The notes under the pieces are model-generated. The model was given only the letters and a program-made list of their open reading frames with translations, was not told the DNA's origin and made no database searches. The position numbers were made by a program, and so were the translations under genes. Positions 44,586 through 54,157 of a DNA stretch of 64,000 nt are shown here, in pieces (the first letter of the stretch is position 1; each line of letters begins with the position of its first letter). The stretch is from positions 1 to 64,000 of the forward strand of contig CAVRND010000005.1 of assembly GCA_963722495.1 (NCBI GenBank), given 5' to 3'. Origin of the DNA: Hyphomicrobium_A sp963722495. Its GTDB lineage: Bacteria > Pseudomonadota > Alphaproteobacteria > Rhizobiales > Hyphomicrobiaceae.

Positions 44586-44611
44586 AACGTTTTGATTGAA
44601 TGATCGGTTCC
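44586..44611 (-). promoter_or_regulatory. Sigma-EcfG promoter for the gene at 43963-44505
   Basis: On the minus strand GGAAC (44607-44611), 17-bp spacer, CGTT (44586-44589): exact consensus, about 80 bp before the start codon. Confidence 0.72.
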
Positions 44612-44646
44612 GCAACCGCCGTGCACGGAACACGCTTAAAACGCAG

Positions 44647-44672
44647 GGAACTCACCGCCGAGGCCCCGCGTT
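44647..44672 (+). promoter_or_regulatory. Sigma-EcfG promoter for the YqjD-like operon at 44749
   Basis: GGAAC (44647-44651), 17-bp spacer, CGTT (44669-44672): exact consensus, facing right, 36 bp from the divergent promoter. It drives the DUF883-like pair and probably the membrane gene after them. Confidence 0.72.
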
Positions 44673-44748
44673 GTGCGCATGTCATTGATTTCCATTTTCG
44701 ACACCGTAGGGCAGCGGGGATGCAGCCCCGCAAAGAGGAGGACCGCCA

Positions 44749-45039
44749 ATGCAATTTTCTTCCACCACTCGCGCTTCCGATCAGGGCACTCCGGGCGCGC
44801 GCTCGGCCGCCACCGATGTCGGCGACAACGTGCAGGCCTTGCGCGAAGACATCTCCAGCCTTGCCGACTCCGTAAAGCGTCTTGCTACCGAACAGCTCGG
44901 CTCGAGCGTCGGCGACGTTCAGGACATGGCCAAGGAAAAGATCAGCGACATCGAGGCGAGCATTCGCCGCAATCCGAGCCAAGCCGCGCTCGTCGCCGCC
45001 GGCATCGGTTTCGTCTTCGGCCTCATTCTTTCACGCTAA
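44749..45039 (+). CDS. DUF883/YqjD-like protein 1
   Basis: 96 aa, start ATG after AAAGAGGAGGACCGCC. A helical, charged N-terminal region (VQALREDISSLADSVKRLAT) ends in the tail anchor AALVAAGIGFVFGLILSR. It is a sister of the next gene: ASIRRNPSQAALVAAGIGFV here and ASIRRNPLQAAGIAAGIGFV there. Tail-anchored inner-membrane stress protein (E. coli YqjD-type). Confidence 0.75.
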   Translation: MQFSSTTRASDQGTPGARSAATDVGDNVQALREDISSLADSVKRLATEQLGSSVGDVQDMAKEKISDIEASIRRNPSQAALVAAGIGFVFGLILSR

Positions 45040-45062
45040 CAAACATCCCAGGAGGGATCGCC

Positions 45063-45308
45063 ATGAGCTCGCAGTACAGCACTCCCACCCGCACCGGCGC
45101 CGGCAACACCGCATCCAGCGCCAGCCGTCAGGTGAACGATCTGGCCAGCACGGCGCAGGACAAGTTTAACGACACCGTCGAGCAGGCGCAGGCTTTGGCG
45201 CAGGAGCAGTACGACAAGATGGCCGCCAGCATCCGCCGCAATCCGCTGCAGGCGGCTGGCATCGCTGCCGGCATCGGCTTCGTGCTTGCGCTGCTGGCCA
45301 GACGCTAA
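45063..45308 (+). CDS. DUF883/YqjD-like protein 2
   Basis: 81 aa (MSSQYSTPTRTGAGNTASSA start after AGGAGGGATCGCC). It has the same architecture as the preceding gene and ends GIGFVLALLARR. It lies 23 bp after it and 18 bp before the YqjE-like gene, so one operon under the sigma-EcfG promoter at 44647. Confidence 0.75.
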   Translation: MSSQYSTPTRTGAGNTASSASRQVNDLASTAQDKFNDTVEQAQALAQEQYDKMAASIRRNPLQAAGIAAGIGFVLALLARR

Positions 45309-45326
45309 GCGTCGGAGGGGCTCGTC

Positions 45327-45734
45327 ATGATCGGGGATGCAGTACTCTACGCCGCAAGCCGGGCCACGCACAGCGCTCTCGGAAATGTCTCGAGGCGCGT
45401 GACGTGGATGGCGGCTGCGGCGGTCTTCCTTCTCGCTGCGATGGTGCTCGCCATCATCGCGGCATACATGGTCGCGGAGCCGCGCTTCGGCGCGCTCCCC
45501 GCCATCGGCATGATCGCCGGCGCGTGCGTCCTTGCCGGTCTGATCAGCATGTCGGTGCCGGTGATGATCGAGAAGGCGGAAGCGCGCAGGCGCACCAAAT
45601 CCACACCCATGGCTACGGCCGCCGCTGCCGTCGACCAGGAAGCCAAGCAAGCCGTCGACTACTTCGGCGCCATGCAGGTCGTCGGCACGGCGTTCTTGTT
45701 CGGACTCGGGGCTGCACGACGACTGAAGCGTTAA
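45327..45734 (+). CDS. YqjE-like/phage-holin-family small membrane protein
   Basis: 135 aa with two adjacent membrane helices (AAAAVFLLAAMVLAIIAAYM and AIGMIAGACVLAGLISMSVP) and a short hydrophobic C-terminal segment (VVGTAFLFGLGAARR). In many proteobacteria a YqjE-type two-helix protein follows the YqjD-type gene; the arrangement here is the same. Function unknown. Belongs to the 44749 operon. Confidence 0.62.
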   Translation: MIGDAVLYAASRATHSALGNVSRRVTWMAAAAVFLLAAMVLAIIAAYMVAEPRFGALPAIGMIAGACVLAGLISMSVPVMIEKAEARRRTKSTPMATAAAAVDQEAKQAVDYFGAMQVVGTAFLFGLGAARRLKR

Positions 45735-45855
45735 AAACAAGAACCAAAACGCGCGCGGGCGTCTCCCGGCTAGTTGGTTATTGGCACCGACGGGCTCCAG
45801 CATATGTACATCGCCCACAACAGACTGAACCCGGCGGCTTCCGCGGACGGCTTGA

Positions 45856-47883
45856 TTGCTGCCGGGTGTTCCGCCGACGGCGGCCGAGATGGCCATCGTG
45901 GGCTTCATCATCGTAGTTGCTCTCTACTTTGGCCAGGTCGTGCTAGTGCCGCTCGCCCTGGCGGTGATCTTATCGTTCGTGCTGGCGCCGGCCGTACGCG
46001 CGCTGAAGCGCAGCGGCCTGCCCAACGCGCCATCCGTCATTCTGGTCGTCATTGTCGCCTTCGCCATCATCTTCGGTGTCGGCGCACTGATCACGAAGCA
46101 GGTCACCAGCCTGGCGCAGGAGCTGCCGCGCTACCAGATCACGCTCAAGGATAAGGTCGCCGCGCTACGCGATGCGACCTCTGGAAGTGGCGGCGCCTTT
46201 CAGCAGGCCAGCGACACGCTCAAGGACCTGCAGAAACAGCTCGAAGCACCTACGGCCACTCGCTCTCCCTCGGTCTCAGTAACCGTCACGCCGCCGCAGG
46301 GCCCGCTCGCCGGCGGAAATCCAGGCGGCCGCAATCCGATACCCGTCGAAGTGCATACGCCGGCGCCGACGCCACTCGACCAGCTGCAAAGCATCATCGG
46401 CATAGTGCTGGAGCCGTTGGCGACCTTTGGCGCCGTGCTGCTATTCGTCCTCTTCCTTCTGATGCAGCGGGAGGACGTACGCGACCGCGCCATCCGCCTG
46501 ATGGGCTCGCACGACCTCGAAAAGTCGACGACCGCGATGGACGACGCGGGCGATCGGCTCAGCAAGTATTTTCTCGGCATGACGGCGATCAACGCCGCGT
46601 TCGGCATCATCATCGGTGTCGGCCTATGGATGATTGGCGTGCCCAGCCCCGTGCTGTGGGGCGTTCTCGCAATGCTCATGCGCTTCGTGCCGTTTATCGG
46701 CTCGTTCATCGCCGCGGCGTGCCCGCTGATGCTTGCGGCGGCGGTCGATCCGGGCTGGAGCATGTTCCTGTGGACGCTCGCTCTCTACGCCATCTCCGAG
46801 CCGATCATGGGCAGCGTCATCGAGCCGCTGGTGCAGAGCCACCGCACCGGCCTGTCGCCGCTCGCCATCATTCTCGCGGCGGCCTTCTGGACGCTGCTGT
46901 GGGGACCGATCGGCCTGCTGCTCGCCATTCCGCTGACCGTCGTGCTGGTCGTCCTCGGCCGCCACGTTGAGCGGCTGGAATTCCTCAACGTGGTGCTCGG
47001 CGATACCCCGCCGCTGTCGCCGCCCGAGCGCTTCTATCAACGCATGCTGGCGGGCGATCCCGCCGAAGCGGTCGAGCAGGCGGAGAAGTTCATCAAGGAT
47101 CGCCCGCTCATCGACTATTACGACGAGGTCGTCATCGAAGGCCTGCGCATGGCGCAAGCGGATGCCGACCGCGGGACGCTCGAGCCGTCTCGCCTGGACG
47201 ATATTCGCGACACCGGAGAAATCGTCATCGACGCGCTCACCGATCAGGACGTGATCCCGAAGGCGCAAAAGAAGACCGTGCTGGCCAAGGTCGCAGACGA
47301 GATCTTGGATAAGGACGAAGAGCCCACCGCCGACGAGTTGGAGGAGGAAGAGGACAATCGGGAGATCGAAGAACCGACACAGATCCCTCTGGCCGAGGAC
47401 TGGAAGGGCCCCAACGCTGTGCTGTGCGTCGCCAGCCGCACGGCACTCGACGAGACGGCCGCTCTCGCTTTGGCGGGCCTCTTGGGGAAATTCGGCATCG
47501 GCGCCACGGTCGTCGACCCGAAACGGCTCGGCCACGGAAACCTGAGCGGAGAACATCTCGAGGGCGTACGCCTCGTCTGCGTGTCGGCCCTGGATGTGCG
47601 CGAGCGCAGTGCGCACGCACGCTTCCTGGTGCGCCGATTGAAGCGGTCCGTACCGGATGCCGTCGTTCTTGGCTGCTTCTGGAAGCTCGACCCTGAGACG
47701 AAGGCGGATTCGGCGATCATCGAAAGCATACCCGTCGATGCTACGGCCACCACGTTGCGCGAGGCGCTGCGATTTTGCCTCGATCAGGCGCGCGCCGATA
47801 GCGACGAGGCCACCGCGGCGCAGGTCGAGAACATGCGTCTCGAAACGACCGCACCGCCTGTCGAGACACGCGCCGCGTCCTAG
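45856..47883 (+). CDS. AI-2E/PerM-family membrane protein with large C-terminal cytosolic extension
   Basis: 675 aa from TTG (ATG at 45889 is a likely alternative). The transporter part has about eight helices: FIIVVALYFGQVVLVPLALA, VILVVIVAFAIIFGVGALIT, LLFVLFLLMQREDVRDRAIR, MRFVPFIGSFIAAACPLMLA, LLWGPIGLLLAIPLTVVLVV. After residue ~385 comes a helical region (LSPPERFYQRMLAGDPAEAV), an acidic linker (EEPTADELEEEEDNREIEEP) and an alpha/beta domain (NAVLCVASRTALDETAALAL … RLKRSVPDAVVLGCFW) that resembles a receiver/B12-binding-like fold. The usual family length is about 350-380 aa. Substrate unknown. Confidence 0.8.
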   Translation: MLPGVPPTAAEMAIVGFIIVVALYFGQVVLVPLALAVILSFVLAPAVRALKRSGLPNAPSVILVVIVAFAIIFGVGALITKQVTSLAQELPRYQITLKDKVAALRDATSGSGGAFQQASDTLKDLQKQLEAPTATRSPSVSVTVTPPQGPLAGGNPGGRNPIPVEVHTPAPTPLDQLQSIIGIVLEPLATFGAVLLFVLFLLMQREDVRDRAIRLMGSHDLEKSTTAMDDAGDRLSKYFLGMTAINAAFGIIIGVGLWMIGVPSPVLWGVLAMLMRFVPFIGSFIAAACPLMLAAAVDPGWSMFLWTLALYAISEPIMGSVIEPLVQSHRTGLSPLAIILAAAFWTLLWGPIGLLLAIPLTVVLVVLGRHVERLEFLNVVLGDTPPLSPPERFYQRMLAGDPAEAVEQAEKFIKDRPLIDYYDEVVIEGLRMAQADADRGTLEPSRLDDIRDTGEIVIDALTDQDVIPKAQKKTVLAKVADEILDKDEEPTADELEEEEDNREIEEPTQIPLAEDWKGPNAVLCVASRTALDETAALALAGLLGKFGIGATVVDPKRLGHGNLSGEHLEGVRLVCVSALDVRERSAHARFLVRRLKRSVPDAVVLGCFWKLDPETKADSAIIESIPVDATATTLREALRFCLDQARADSDEATAAQVENMRLETTAPPVETRAAS

Positions 47884-47906
47884 GCCGCGGCCTCATTCCA
47901 TCGCGA

Positions 47907-49451
47907 TCAGCGCCAGAACAGCTTGGTCGGCTTCACCGTCTTGGCTGCGGAGAGGGCGGCATTGCCGGTCTGGCCGAGCAAGCGGCGCACACTCCAGCGC
48001 GGCGCCGCATCCTCCATGAGCCGCAACAGCTGCGCCTGCCGCGCTTCGGGCACGCGGGCAGCGATGCGCCCCGCCAGCTGCTCGATGTTGTAGGGCGCGC
48101 GAAGCGGCGAGAGACTGACCGGCACGACGTCGTTCTTCGGGATGCCGAGCCCTTCGGCCACGGTGCGCACCATCTCCACCACCGCCGGATCGCTGGCGTC
48201 GATGGTTTCGTGCGGCCCCGGCATGCGCTGCACGAGATTGTCGATGTGAGTCAGCGCGACGAGGATCGGCGGCTGGCGGCGGTGCGGGCGCCCGGCGTAG
48301 TGCTTGCGGATGGCCGAGATCGCCGCCAGATCGCCGCGCGCGTCGGTCTTGTCGGCGGCGATAGCCCACACGATGAGATCGCTGTCGCTTGCCTTGGCTG
48401 TGAACGTCTTCTGCTCCTTCGCCGTCGCGCCGACGCGCGGGCTGTCGATCACCATCGAGCCGGACAGGCCCTCGAGCTCCACCTCGTAGGCCTGAAAGTC
48501 GCGCGTGCCGCCCGGCGCATCGACCACCGCGCGAATGTCATGCGACAGGGCATTGACGAGGCTCGACTTGCCCGCCCCCGCTTGGCCGGCGATGAGGATG
48601 CGAAGCGGCTCGGCACGTCCCGTCGCCTGGCCGCGATCGCGCAGCGTCGAAGCGCTGACGTGTCCCGCAAGCTGCGCCTGCGTCACGCGCAGCCTGCCGC
48701 CGTAAAGGTCGATGGCCGCGCGCCCGACCTCGCGAACGTAAGCACCGGCCAGCTGCCGCGCCATCTGATCGCGCACGTTCGCATAGAGATGCTTAGTGAT
48801 CTGCTCGCGCGCTTCCTGCGCCGCGGCGGTAACGGGATTGACGAGGCGGATGAGGCGCCAGATGTCGTACGCCTTCTCCGCCATCCCAATGGCCGAGCGC
48901 CAGCCGTAGATCTTGAGGACTTGGCCCACCGTGAGCTGATCGCCCAGCGGGATGTTGTCGACGACGAACGGACGCAAGTCGGCGCTGACGCGCTCCACCA
49001 GTGCCAGCGCCTCGGGGATGGTGAACTTCCACAGCGGATTGCGGTCCTGCGGATGGATCTGCCGTGCCACGGCTTCGATGGTGCGCAGGCCGAGATTGAG
49101 TACCCGGTCGCGGTCGGTCAGCTCCGCGGGTTTGACGTTGGAAGCGATGGTCTCCACCGCCGTCCATGCTGCCTGCTCGCGCGCGGTCCATGACGGGTCC
49201 GCCGTCACCGACGCGGCCACCTCGTCCGTGACCGGCACGGGCGTCTGCTTCAATGTCTTGCGCAGCGCGATGGCTTGCACGGCGTAGGCGATGATGCTGA
49301 GGCTGAACGCTGCGGCGAGCCAATAGAGCGCGTAGCCACGCTCCCACAGCCACAGCCAGCCGAGTGGCAGCAGCGAGATCATCGGCAGCAGCAGGGCCAG
49401 GAAAATCATGGCGCCGCGCAGATAGAGGAAAGCTCTTCCCTTGATGGCCAC
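47907..49451 (-). CDS. Membrane-anchored GTPase of the YcjX/Era-like group
   Basis: 514 aa: two N-terminal membrane helices (GAMIFLALLLPMISLLPLGW; LYWLAAAFSLSIIAYAVQAI), a helical middle (residues 80-270), and a GTPase domain from ~280: ILIAGQAGAGKSSLVNALSH (G1), GGTRDF (G2), VIDSPRVG in place of DTPG (G3), ALTHIDNL (G4, THID), then a C-terminal helical part. The G3 replacement is unusual. It starts just downstream of a consensus sigma-EcfG promoter (49546-49570), which makes it a stress gene candidate. Confidence 0.75.
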   Translation of the reverse strand: MAIKGRAFLYLRGAMIFLALLLPMISLLPLGWLWLWERGYALYWLAAAFSLSIIAYAVQAIALRKTLKQTPVPVTDEVAASVTADPSWTAREQAAWTAVETIASNVKPAELTDRDRVLNLGLRTIEAVARQIHPQDRNPLWKFTIPEALALVERVSADLRPFVVDNIPLGDQLTVGQVLKIYGWRSAIGMAEKAYDIWRLIRLVNPVTAAAQEAREQITKHLYANVRDQMARQLAGAYVREVGRAAIDLYGGRLRVTQAQLAGHVSASTLRDRGQATGRAEPLRILIAGQAGAGKSSLVNALSHDIRAVVDAPGGTRDFQAYEVELEGLSGSMVIDSPRVGATAKEQKTFTAKASDSDLIVWAIAADKTDARGDLAAISAIRKHYAGRPHRRQPPILVALTHIDNLVQRMPGPHETIDASDPAVVEMVRTVAEGLGIPKNDVVPVSLSPLRAPYNIEQLAGRIAARVPEARQAQLLRLMEDAAPRWSVRRLLGQTGNAALSAAKTVKPTKLFWR

Positions 49452-49543
49452 GTCGCCCTCTGTGTCCTAGCCCGCCGTCCCGCCTGACTTAGACCGTCGG
49501 CGGCGCCCGCGTCCGAAGTGTTTAGGATGAAATGGTTGCAACC

Positions 49544-49570
49544 GGAACGCCCGCCAATAGGCGAGGTTCC
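49544..49570. promoter_or_regulatory. Palindromic bidirectional sigma-EcfG promoter
   Basis: Minus strand: GGAAC (49566-49570), 16-bp spacer, CGTT (49546-49549), exact consensus toward the GTPase gene. Plus strand: GGAAC (49544-49548), 16-bp spacer, GGTT (49565-49568), near consensus toward the response regulator. The two share the same bases in an inverted repeat. Confidence 0.68.
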
Positions 49571-49685
49571 GCCCGCATAGTCTCAGCGCGAGGCATGTCG
49601 CGCCCACATGGTCGCATCCAATTGAGCCGGAACGATTTTGCTGACCGGGCCGTTGCCAGCGAGAATGTAACGCACAGGGTGACCG

Positions 49686-50069
49686 ATGCCAGCAACGTTT
49701 AGTGCCGCGGAGTTGCGGGGCTGCAAGGTGATGGTCGTCGAGGACGAGCCCCTCGAGGCAATCGATTATTGCGACCGGCTGACGGAAGCGGGTGCCGAGA
49801 TCGTCGGTCCGTTCAGGCTGGTATCGGAAGCGCTTGATGTGGTCGGCAAGCAGCCGGTTGACGTCGCCCTACTCGATTACGCCCTCGCCGATCAGAACAG
49901 CGAGGAGTTGCAGACGGCACTCGAAACCCGCGACATCCCTTTCGTCGTGCTCACCGGCTATCCGCGCGTCCTGGTGCGCCGCGACAACCATCAGGTGGTG
50001 CTGTCAAAGCCCATCTCCGATGATCTTCTTTGCATGACCATCCGGGCTGCGGCCAAGAGCAGCCGCTAA
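49686..50069 (+). CDS. Single-domain response regulator
   Basis: 127 aa receiver with no output domain. CKVMVVEDEPLEAIDYCDRL has the acidic pocket; the phosphoacceptor Asp is in VALLDYALADQ; the switch Thr in VVLTGYPR; the Lys in VVLSKPISDD. Such proteins act in phosphorelays or as phosphate sinks. It lies just after a near-consensus sigma-EcfG promoter, so a link to general stress signalling is plausible (inference). Confidence 0.82.
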   Translation: MPATFSAAELRGCKVMVVEDEPLEAIDYCDRLTEAGAEIVGPFRLVSEALDVVGKQPVDVALLDYALADQNSEELQTALETRDIPFVVLTGYPRVLVRRDNHQVVLSKPISDDLLCMTIRAAAKSSR

Positions 50070-50228
50070 CTGCCCGCGAGAAATGGCCTCGACGCGCTGG
50101 TTAACGGCGGTTTATTCGTCGCGGCTGCCGGGCTCGGTCATGACGCGCTAAGCCCACCCCATTATACTCACCGTCAAAGCTTGCTTGTGCACCCGGAAAT
50201 CGCCCGGATGCATCGCTACGGTGATCCC

Positions 50229-52883
50229 ATGAAAGTCGAGACTGCCCGGCCGGTTCATCTCAAAGATTACCGGCCCCCCGCCTATTTGATCGACCGGGTG
50301 CACCTCGGTGTGTCCCTCGAGCCGACGCGCACGCGCGTGCGCTCGAAGCTGGCCGTGCGTCCCAATCCCAATGCGAGCGGCCGGCGCGAGCAGCTGCGCC
50401 TCGACGGCGAGCAGCTGGAGCTGGCCGAGATCGCCCTCAACGGCCGCGTGCTCGGTAAGAAGGACTACAAGCTCACCGACACGTCGCTGACGCTGGCGAA
50501 GACGCCAGCCGAGCCCTTCACGCTCGAAATCACAACCTTCGTCAATCCGGAGGCCAACAAGGCGCTGCAGGGCATCTATCGCAGCAGCAACGTCTACACG
50601 AGCCAGTGCGAGGCGCAGGGCTTCCGCCGCATCACGTATTTCCTCGACCGCCCGGACGTGCTCGCCACTTATACCGTGCGCATCGACGCCGACCCGCACG
50701 CCGCGCCCATCCTGCTCTCCAACGGCAACCTGCAAGAACGCGGCATGCTCGACGGCGGCAAGCGCCACTATGCCGTGTGGCACGATCCGCACCCCAAGCC
50801 CTGCTACCTGTTCGCCCTCGTCGGCGGCGACCTCGCTCCGATCAGCTCCACCTTCCGCACCATGTCGGGGCGCAAGGTCGATCTCGCCATCTACGTCGAG
50901 CACGGCAAGGAGGAGCGCGCCGCTTGGGCGATGGACTCGCTCAAGCGCTCGATGCGGTGGGACGAGCAGCGCTTCGGGCGCGAGTACGACCTCGACGTGT
51001 TCAACATCGTCGCCGTCTCCGACTTCAACATGGGGGCGATGGAGAACAAGGGTCTCAACATCTTCAACGACCGCCTGATCCTCGCCTCGCCCGAGACGGC
51101 GACCGACACGATCTTCGAAGCCATCGAAAGCGTCGTCGCCCACGAGTACTTCCACAACTGGACCGGCAACCGCATCACCTGCCGCGACTGGTTCCAGCTG
51201 TGCCTGAAGGAAGGGCTGACGGTCTATCGCGACCAGGAATTCTCCGCCGACGAGCGCTCGGCCACCGTGCAGCGCATCATCGACGTGCGCGCCCTGAAGA
51301 CGCATCAGTTCGCCGAGGACGCCGGACCCTTAGCGCATCCCGTGCGCCCCGACAGCTACATCGAGATCAACAACTTCTATACGTCGACGGTCTACGAGAA
51401 GGGCGCCGAGGTCGTGCGCATGATCGCGACCATTCTCGGCCGCGAAGGCTTCCGCAAGGGCATGGACCTCTACTTCGAGCGCCACGACGGCGAGGCGGCG
51501 ACGGTCGATGAGTTCGTCACCTGCTTCGAGGACGCGAGCGGCGTCGACCTCACGCAGTTCAAGCTGTGGTACTCGCAGGCCGGGACGCCCGAGCTGGTCG
51601 CCAACCTGCGCTACGACAAGGACAAGAAGACCGCCGACCTCGAGGTCGAGCAGATCCTGCCCGCCACGCCCGGCCAGCCGAACAAGAAGCCGATGCACAT
51701 CCCGATCCGGCTCGGCCTGCTCGGCGCCAACGGCCAGGACATCGGCCTCAAGCTCGACAACGGCGAGGACGCTGACCGACGGCGTCGTGTCGCTCACCAA
51801 GCGGCGGCAGAGCTTCCGCTTCATCGATGTGCCGTCGCGCCCGGTGCCCTCGCTGATGCGCGGCTTCTCGGCCCCGGTCAACGTCACGCTCGACCTGCCC
51901 GACGACGACGCCGAGTTGCTGATGGCAAACGACAGCGACCTGTTCAATCGCTGGCAGGCGGCCAACAGCTATGCCGCCCGTACGCTGGTCGAGTCGGTCG
52001 CGAACCTCACGTCAGGCAAAAAGTCGAACCGCGGCCTGCGCTATGCGCGCGCCCTCGGATCGGCGCTGCAGGGCGACGGTCTGGAGCCTGCCTATCGCGC
52101 CGAGTTGCTGAAGTTGCCGACACAGGCCGACGTCGCCCGCATCATCGGCAAGAACGTCGATCCGGCGCTGGTGCACCGCGCCCACCGCGCGCTGATGAAG
52201 CTGATCGGCAAGACGCTCGGGCCGCAGCTCGAGGACCTGTACGCGGAGATGGACGAAACGGGACCCTTCTCGCCCGACGCGCAGAGCGCCGGCCGCCGCG
52301 CCCTGCGCAACGCCGCGCTGACGCTGCTGACGGCGCGCGGCACGCCCGCCGACGTCGCCCGCCTCGCCAAGCCACTACGCCACGGCGACCAACATGACCG
52401 ACCGCGCCCACGCGCTGTTCCTGCTCGCCTACCGCGGCGGCGCCGAGGCCAAGCAGGCGCTGGCCGACTTCTACGAGACCTGGCAGGGGGACAATGTCGT
52501 CATCGACACCTGGTTCGCCGCCCAGGCCCAGTCGCCGCTCGCCGGCACGCTCTCGGCGCGTCAAGGCGCTGACCAGCCATCCGCTGTTCTCGCTCACGGC
52601 GCCCAACAAGGTGCGCGCCCTCGTCGGCACCTTCGCCTCGACCAATCCGGTGCAGTTCAATCGCCCCGACGGCGCGGGCTACGCCTTCCTCGCCGACCAG
52701 GTGTTGGCGCTCGACCGCATCAACCCGCAGATCGCCGCCCGCATGCTCGGCGCCATGCGCTCCTGGCGGTCGCTGGAAAGCGGCCGCAGGGCCAAGGCGC
52801 GCAAGGCGCTGCAGCGCGTTGCGCGCACCAAACCGCTGTCTGCGGACGTGCAGGAGATCGCCTCGCGCGTGCTCGAAGGGTAA
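50229..52883 (+). CDS. pepN: Aminopeptidase N (frame broken by three insertions)
   Basis: M1-family Zn aminopeptidase, about 884 aa when joined, near the size of E. coli PepN. Start MKVETARPVHLKDYRPPAYL. GAMENKG (substrate-binding exopeptidase motif) and VVAHEYFHNWTGNRITCRDW (HExxH with the third ligand Glu 19 residues on) are intact. Extra bases near 51766, 52372 and 52557 break the frame; on repair the text reads GEDLTDGVVSLT, AKHYATATNMTDRAHALF and SRVKALTSHPLFS. C-terminus ADVQEIASRVLEG. Cytosolic peptide trimming; no operon partner evident. Confidence 0.9.
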
Positions 52884-53027
52884 CCGCGAAAAATTTATGA
52901 CGCCGAAGGGCTTATTCGGTCTCGACAGCCAATTCGCGATGGTGTGAAGTTGATGCTCGTGATTCGGGTAGCGGATTCGCGGGGATCCGCAAGTCACTCA
53001 AAATACAATCCGGGGGAAAAGGATGGC

Positions 53028-54148
53028 GTGGACAACGTCCGCCTGCGCATGCGCACGGCCGACCTTCGTGGAGACAGACAGCGTGCACGGCTGAAACCGG
53101 CCAAATACCGCTATGCCGTTCTTCGTCGATCAGCGCGCTGCGCATGCCAGCCGGTCGTCTTCCTCGCCCTCTCCGCCGGAACGCTCGGCGTCCTCGCCCC
53201 GCTGCTCCCCACCAGCTTCATCGCCGCGCGTCCTGCTGCTGACCGGCATCGTCGCTCGCCGTGTATGGCGCCGGAGCCAATCTCGCCAGCGCCGTCTCCA
53301 TGTCGCACATCGCGCGCCGGTCGCCGCAAGGCGGTCAAGCCCTACCGACTTCTCCGCCTCCGAGATCGACCTCGATTGGCGCCCGTCCAAGCGCCGCAAA
53401 CTGGTTCACACGCCGGCGCAATCCCCCCGCCATGCGGCGAACCACGACTGGGCCGATCTGATGTCGCGCGTCAATCACGAGTTGCGCACACCCCTCAACG
53501 CCGTCATCGGCTTTTCCGAGATGATGGCGCTGGAGATGTTCGGCCCGCTCGGCAACGAGCGCTACCAGGACTACGTCCGCTACATCCGCGACAGCGCCGG
53601 CGATCTTCTGAAATCCGCCGAGGACACGCTGGCCCTCACTGCGCTCCTCACCAACTCCGCAACGTGCGATGCACCCGTCGCCTGCATGCTGGAGCATGCC
53701 GTCGCCGACGCCTGGGCCTTCGTCGAGCGCAAGGCGGCCGGCCGCGACGTGCAGCTCGACCTCACACTGCCCGAGGATGTCGAGGTCATTGGCGAGCCGC
53801 GCGCGCTGCGGCAAATCCTCGTCAACATGCTGTCCGAGGCCGTCTCGCGCGCCGCCCCCGGCGGCCGCGTCGCGCTCCTTGCCGTTGCCGAAGGCGAGCT
53901 GATCGAGATCGTCGTTGTCGGTCGGCAGGCGAGCGCCTGCGCGCCGTGCCGAGAGCCGGATCGCTGGCCATCTGCCTCGCCCGCACGCTGCTGGAGATGC
54001 AGGGAACGTCGCTGCTGGAGATCGAAACGGCGGCGGGCGGATGGCGCGCCGTCACCGTGCTCGACCGCGCCGTGCAGTCCGACTTCTTCGCCGAGCGCGT
54101 CGCGCCTCGCAGAGCCACGACGAGCGTGTCCCGGCGATGGCGCTCTAA
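53028..54148 (+). CDS. Sensor histidine kinase (frame broken)
   Basis: HisKA signature with the phospho-His in LMSRVNHELRTPLNAVIGFS, followed by helices RYQDYVRYIRDSAGDLLKSA and the ATPase part EPRALRQILVNMLSEAVSRA, GGRVALLAVAEGELIEIVVV, LARTLLEMQGTSLLEIETAA. The N-terminal ~60 residues hold one or two membrane helices (VVFLALSAGTLGVLAPLLPT) but pass through several frame breaks, as does the end (likely FFAERVASQSHDERVPAMAL). Start GTG at 53028 after GGGGGAAAAGG is tentative. The partner regulator is not adjacent. Confidence 0.7.
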
Positions 54149-54157
54149 GCTGTACGA

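Noticed and set aside
53580..54150. Minus-strand open frame opposite the histidine kinase
   Set aside because: It continues a rejoined anti-sigma/sensor frame past their natural stops and shows no family sequence; it is a high-GC shadow.
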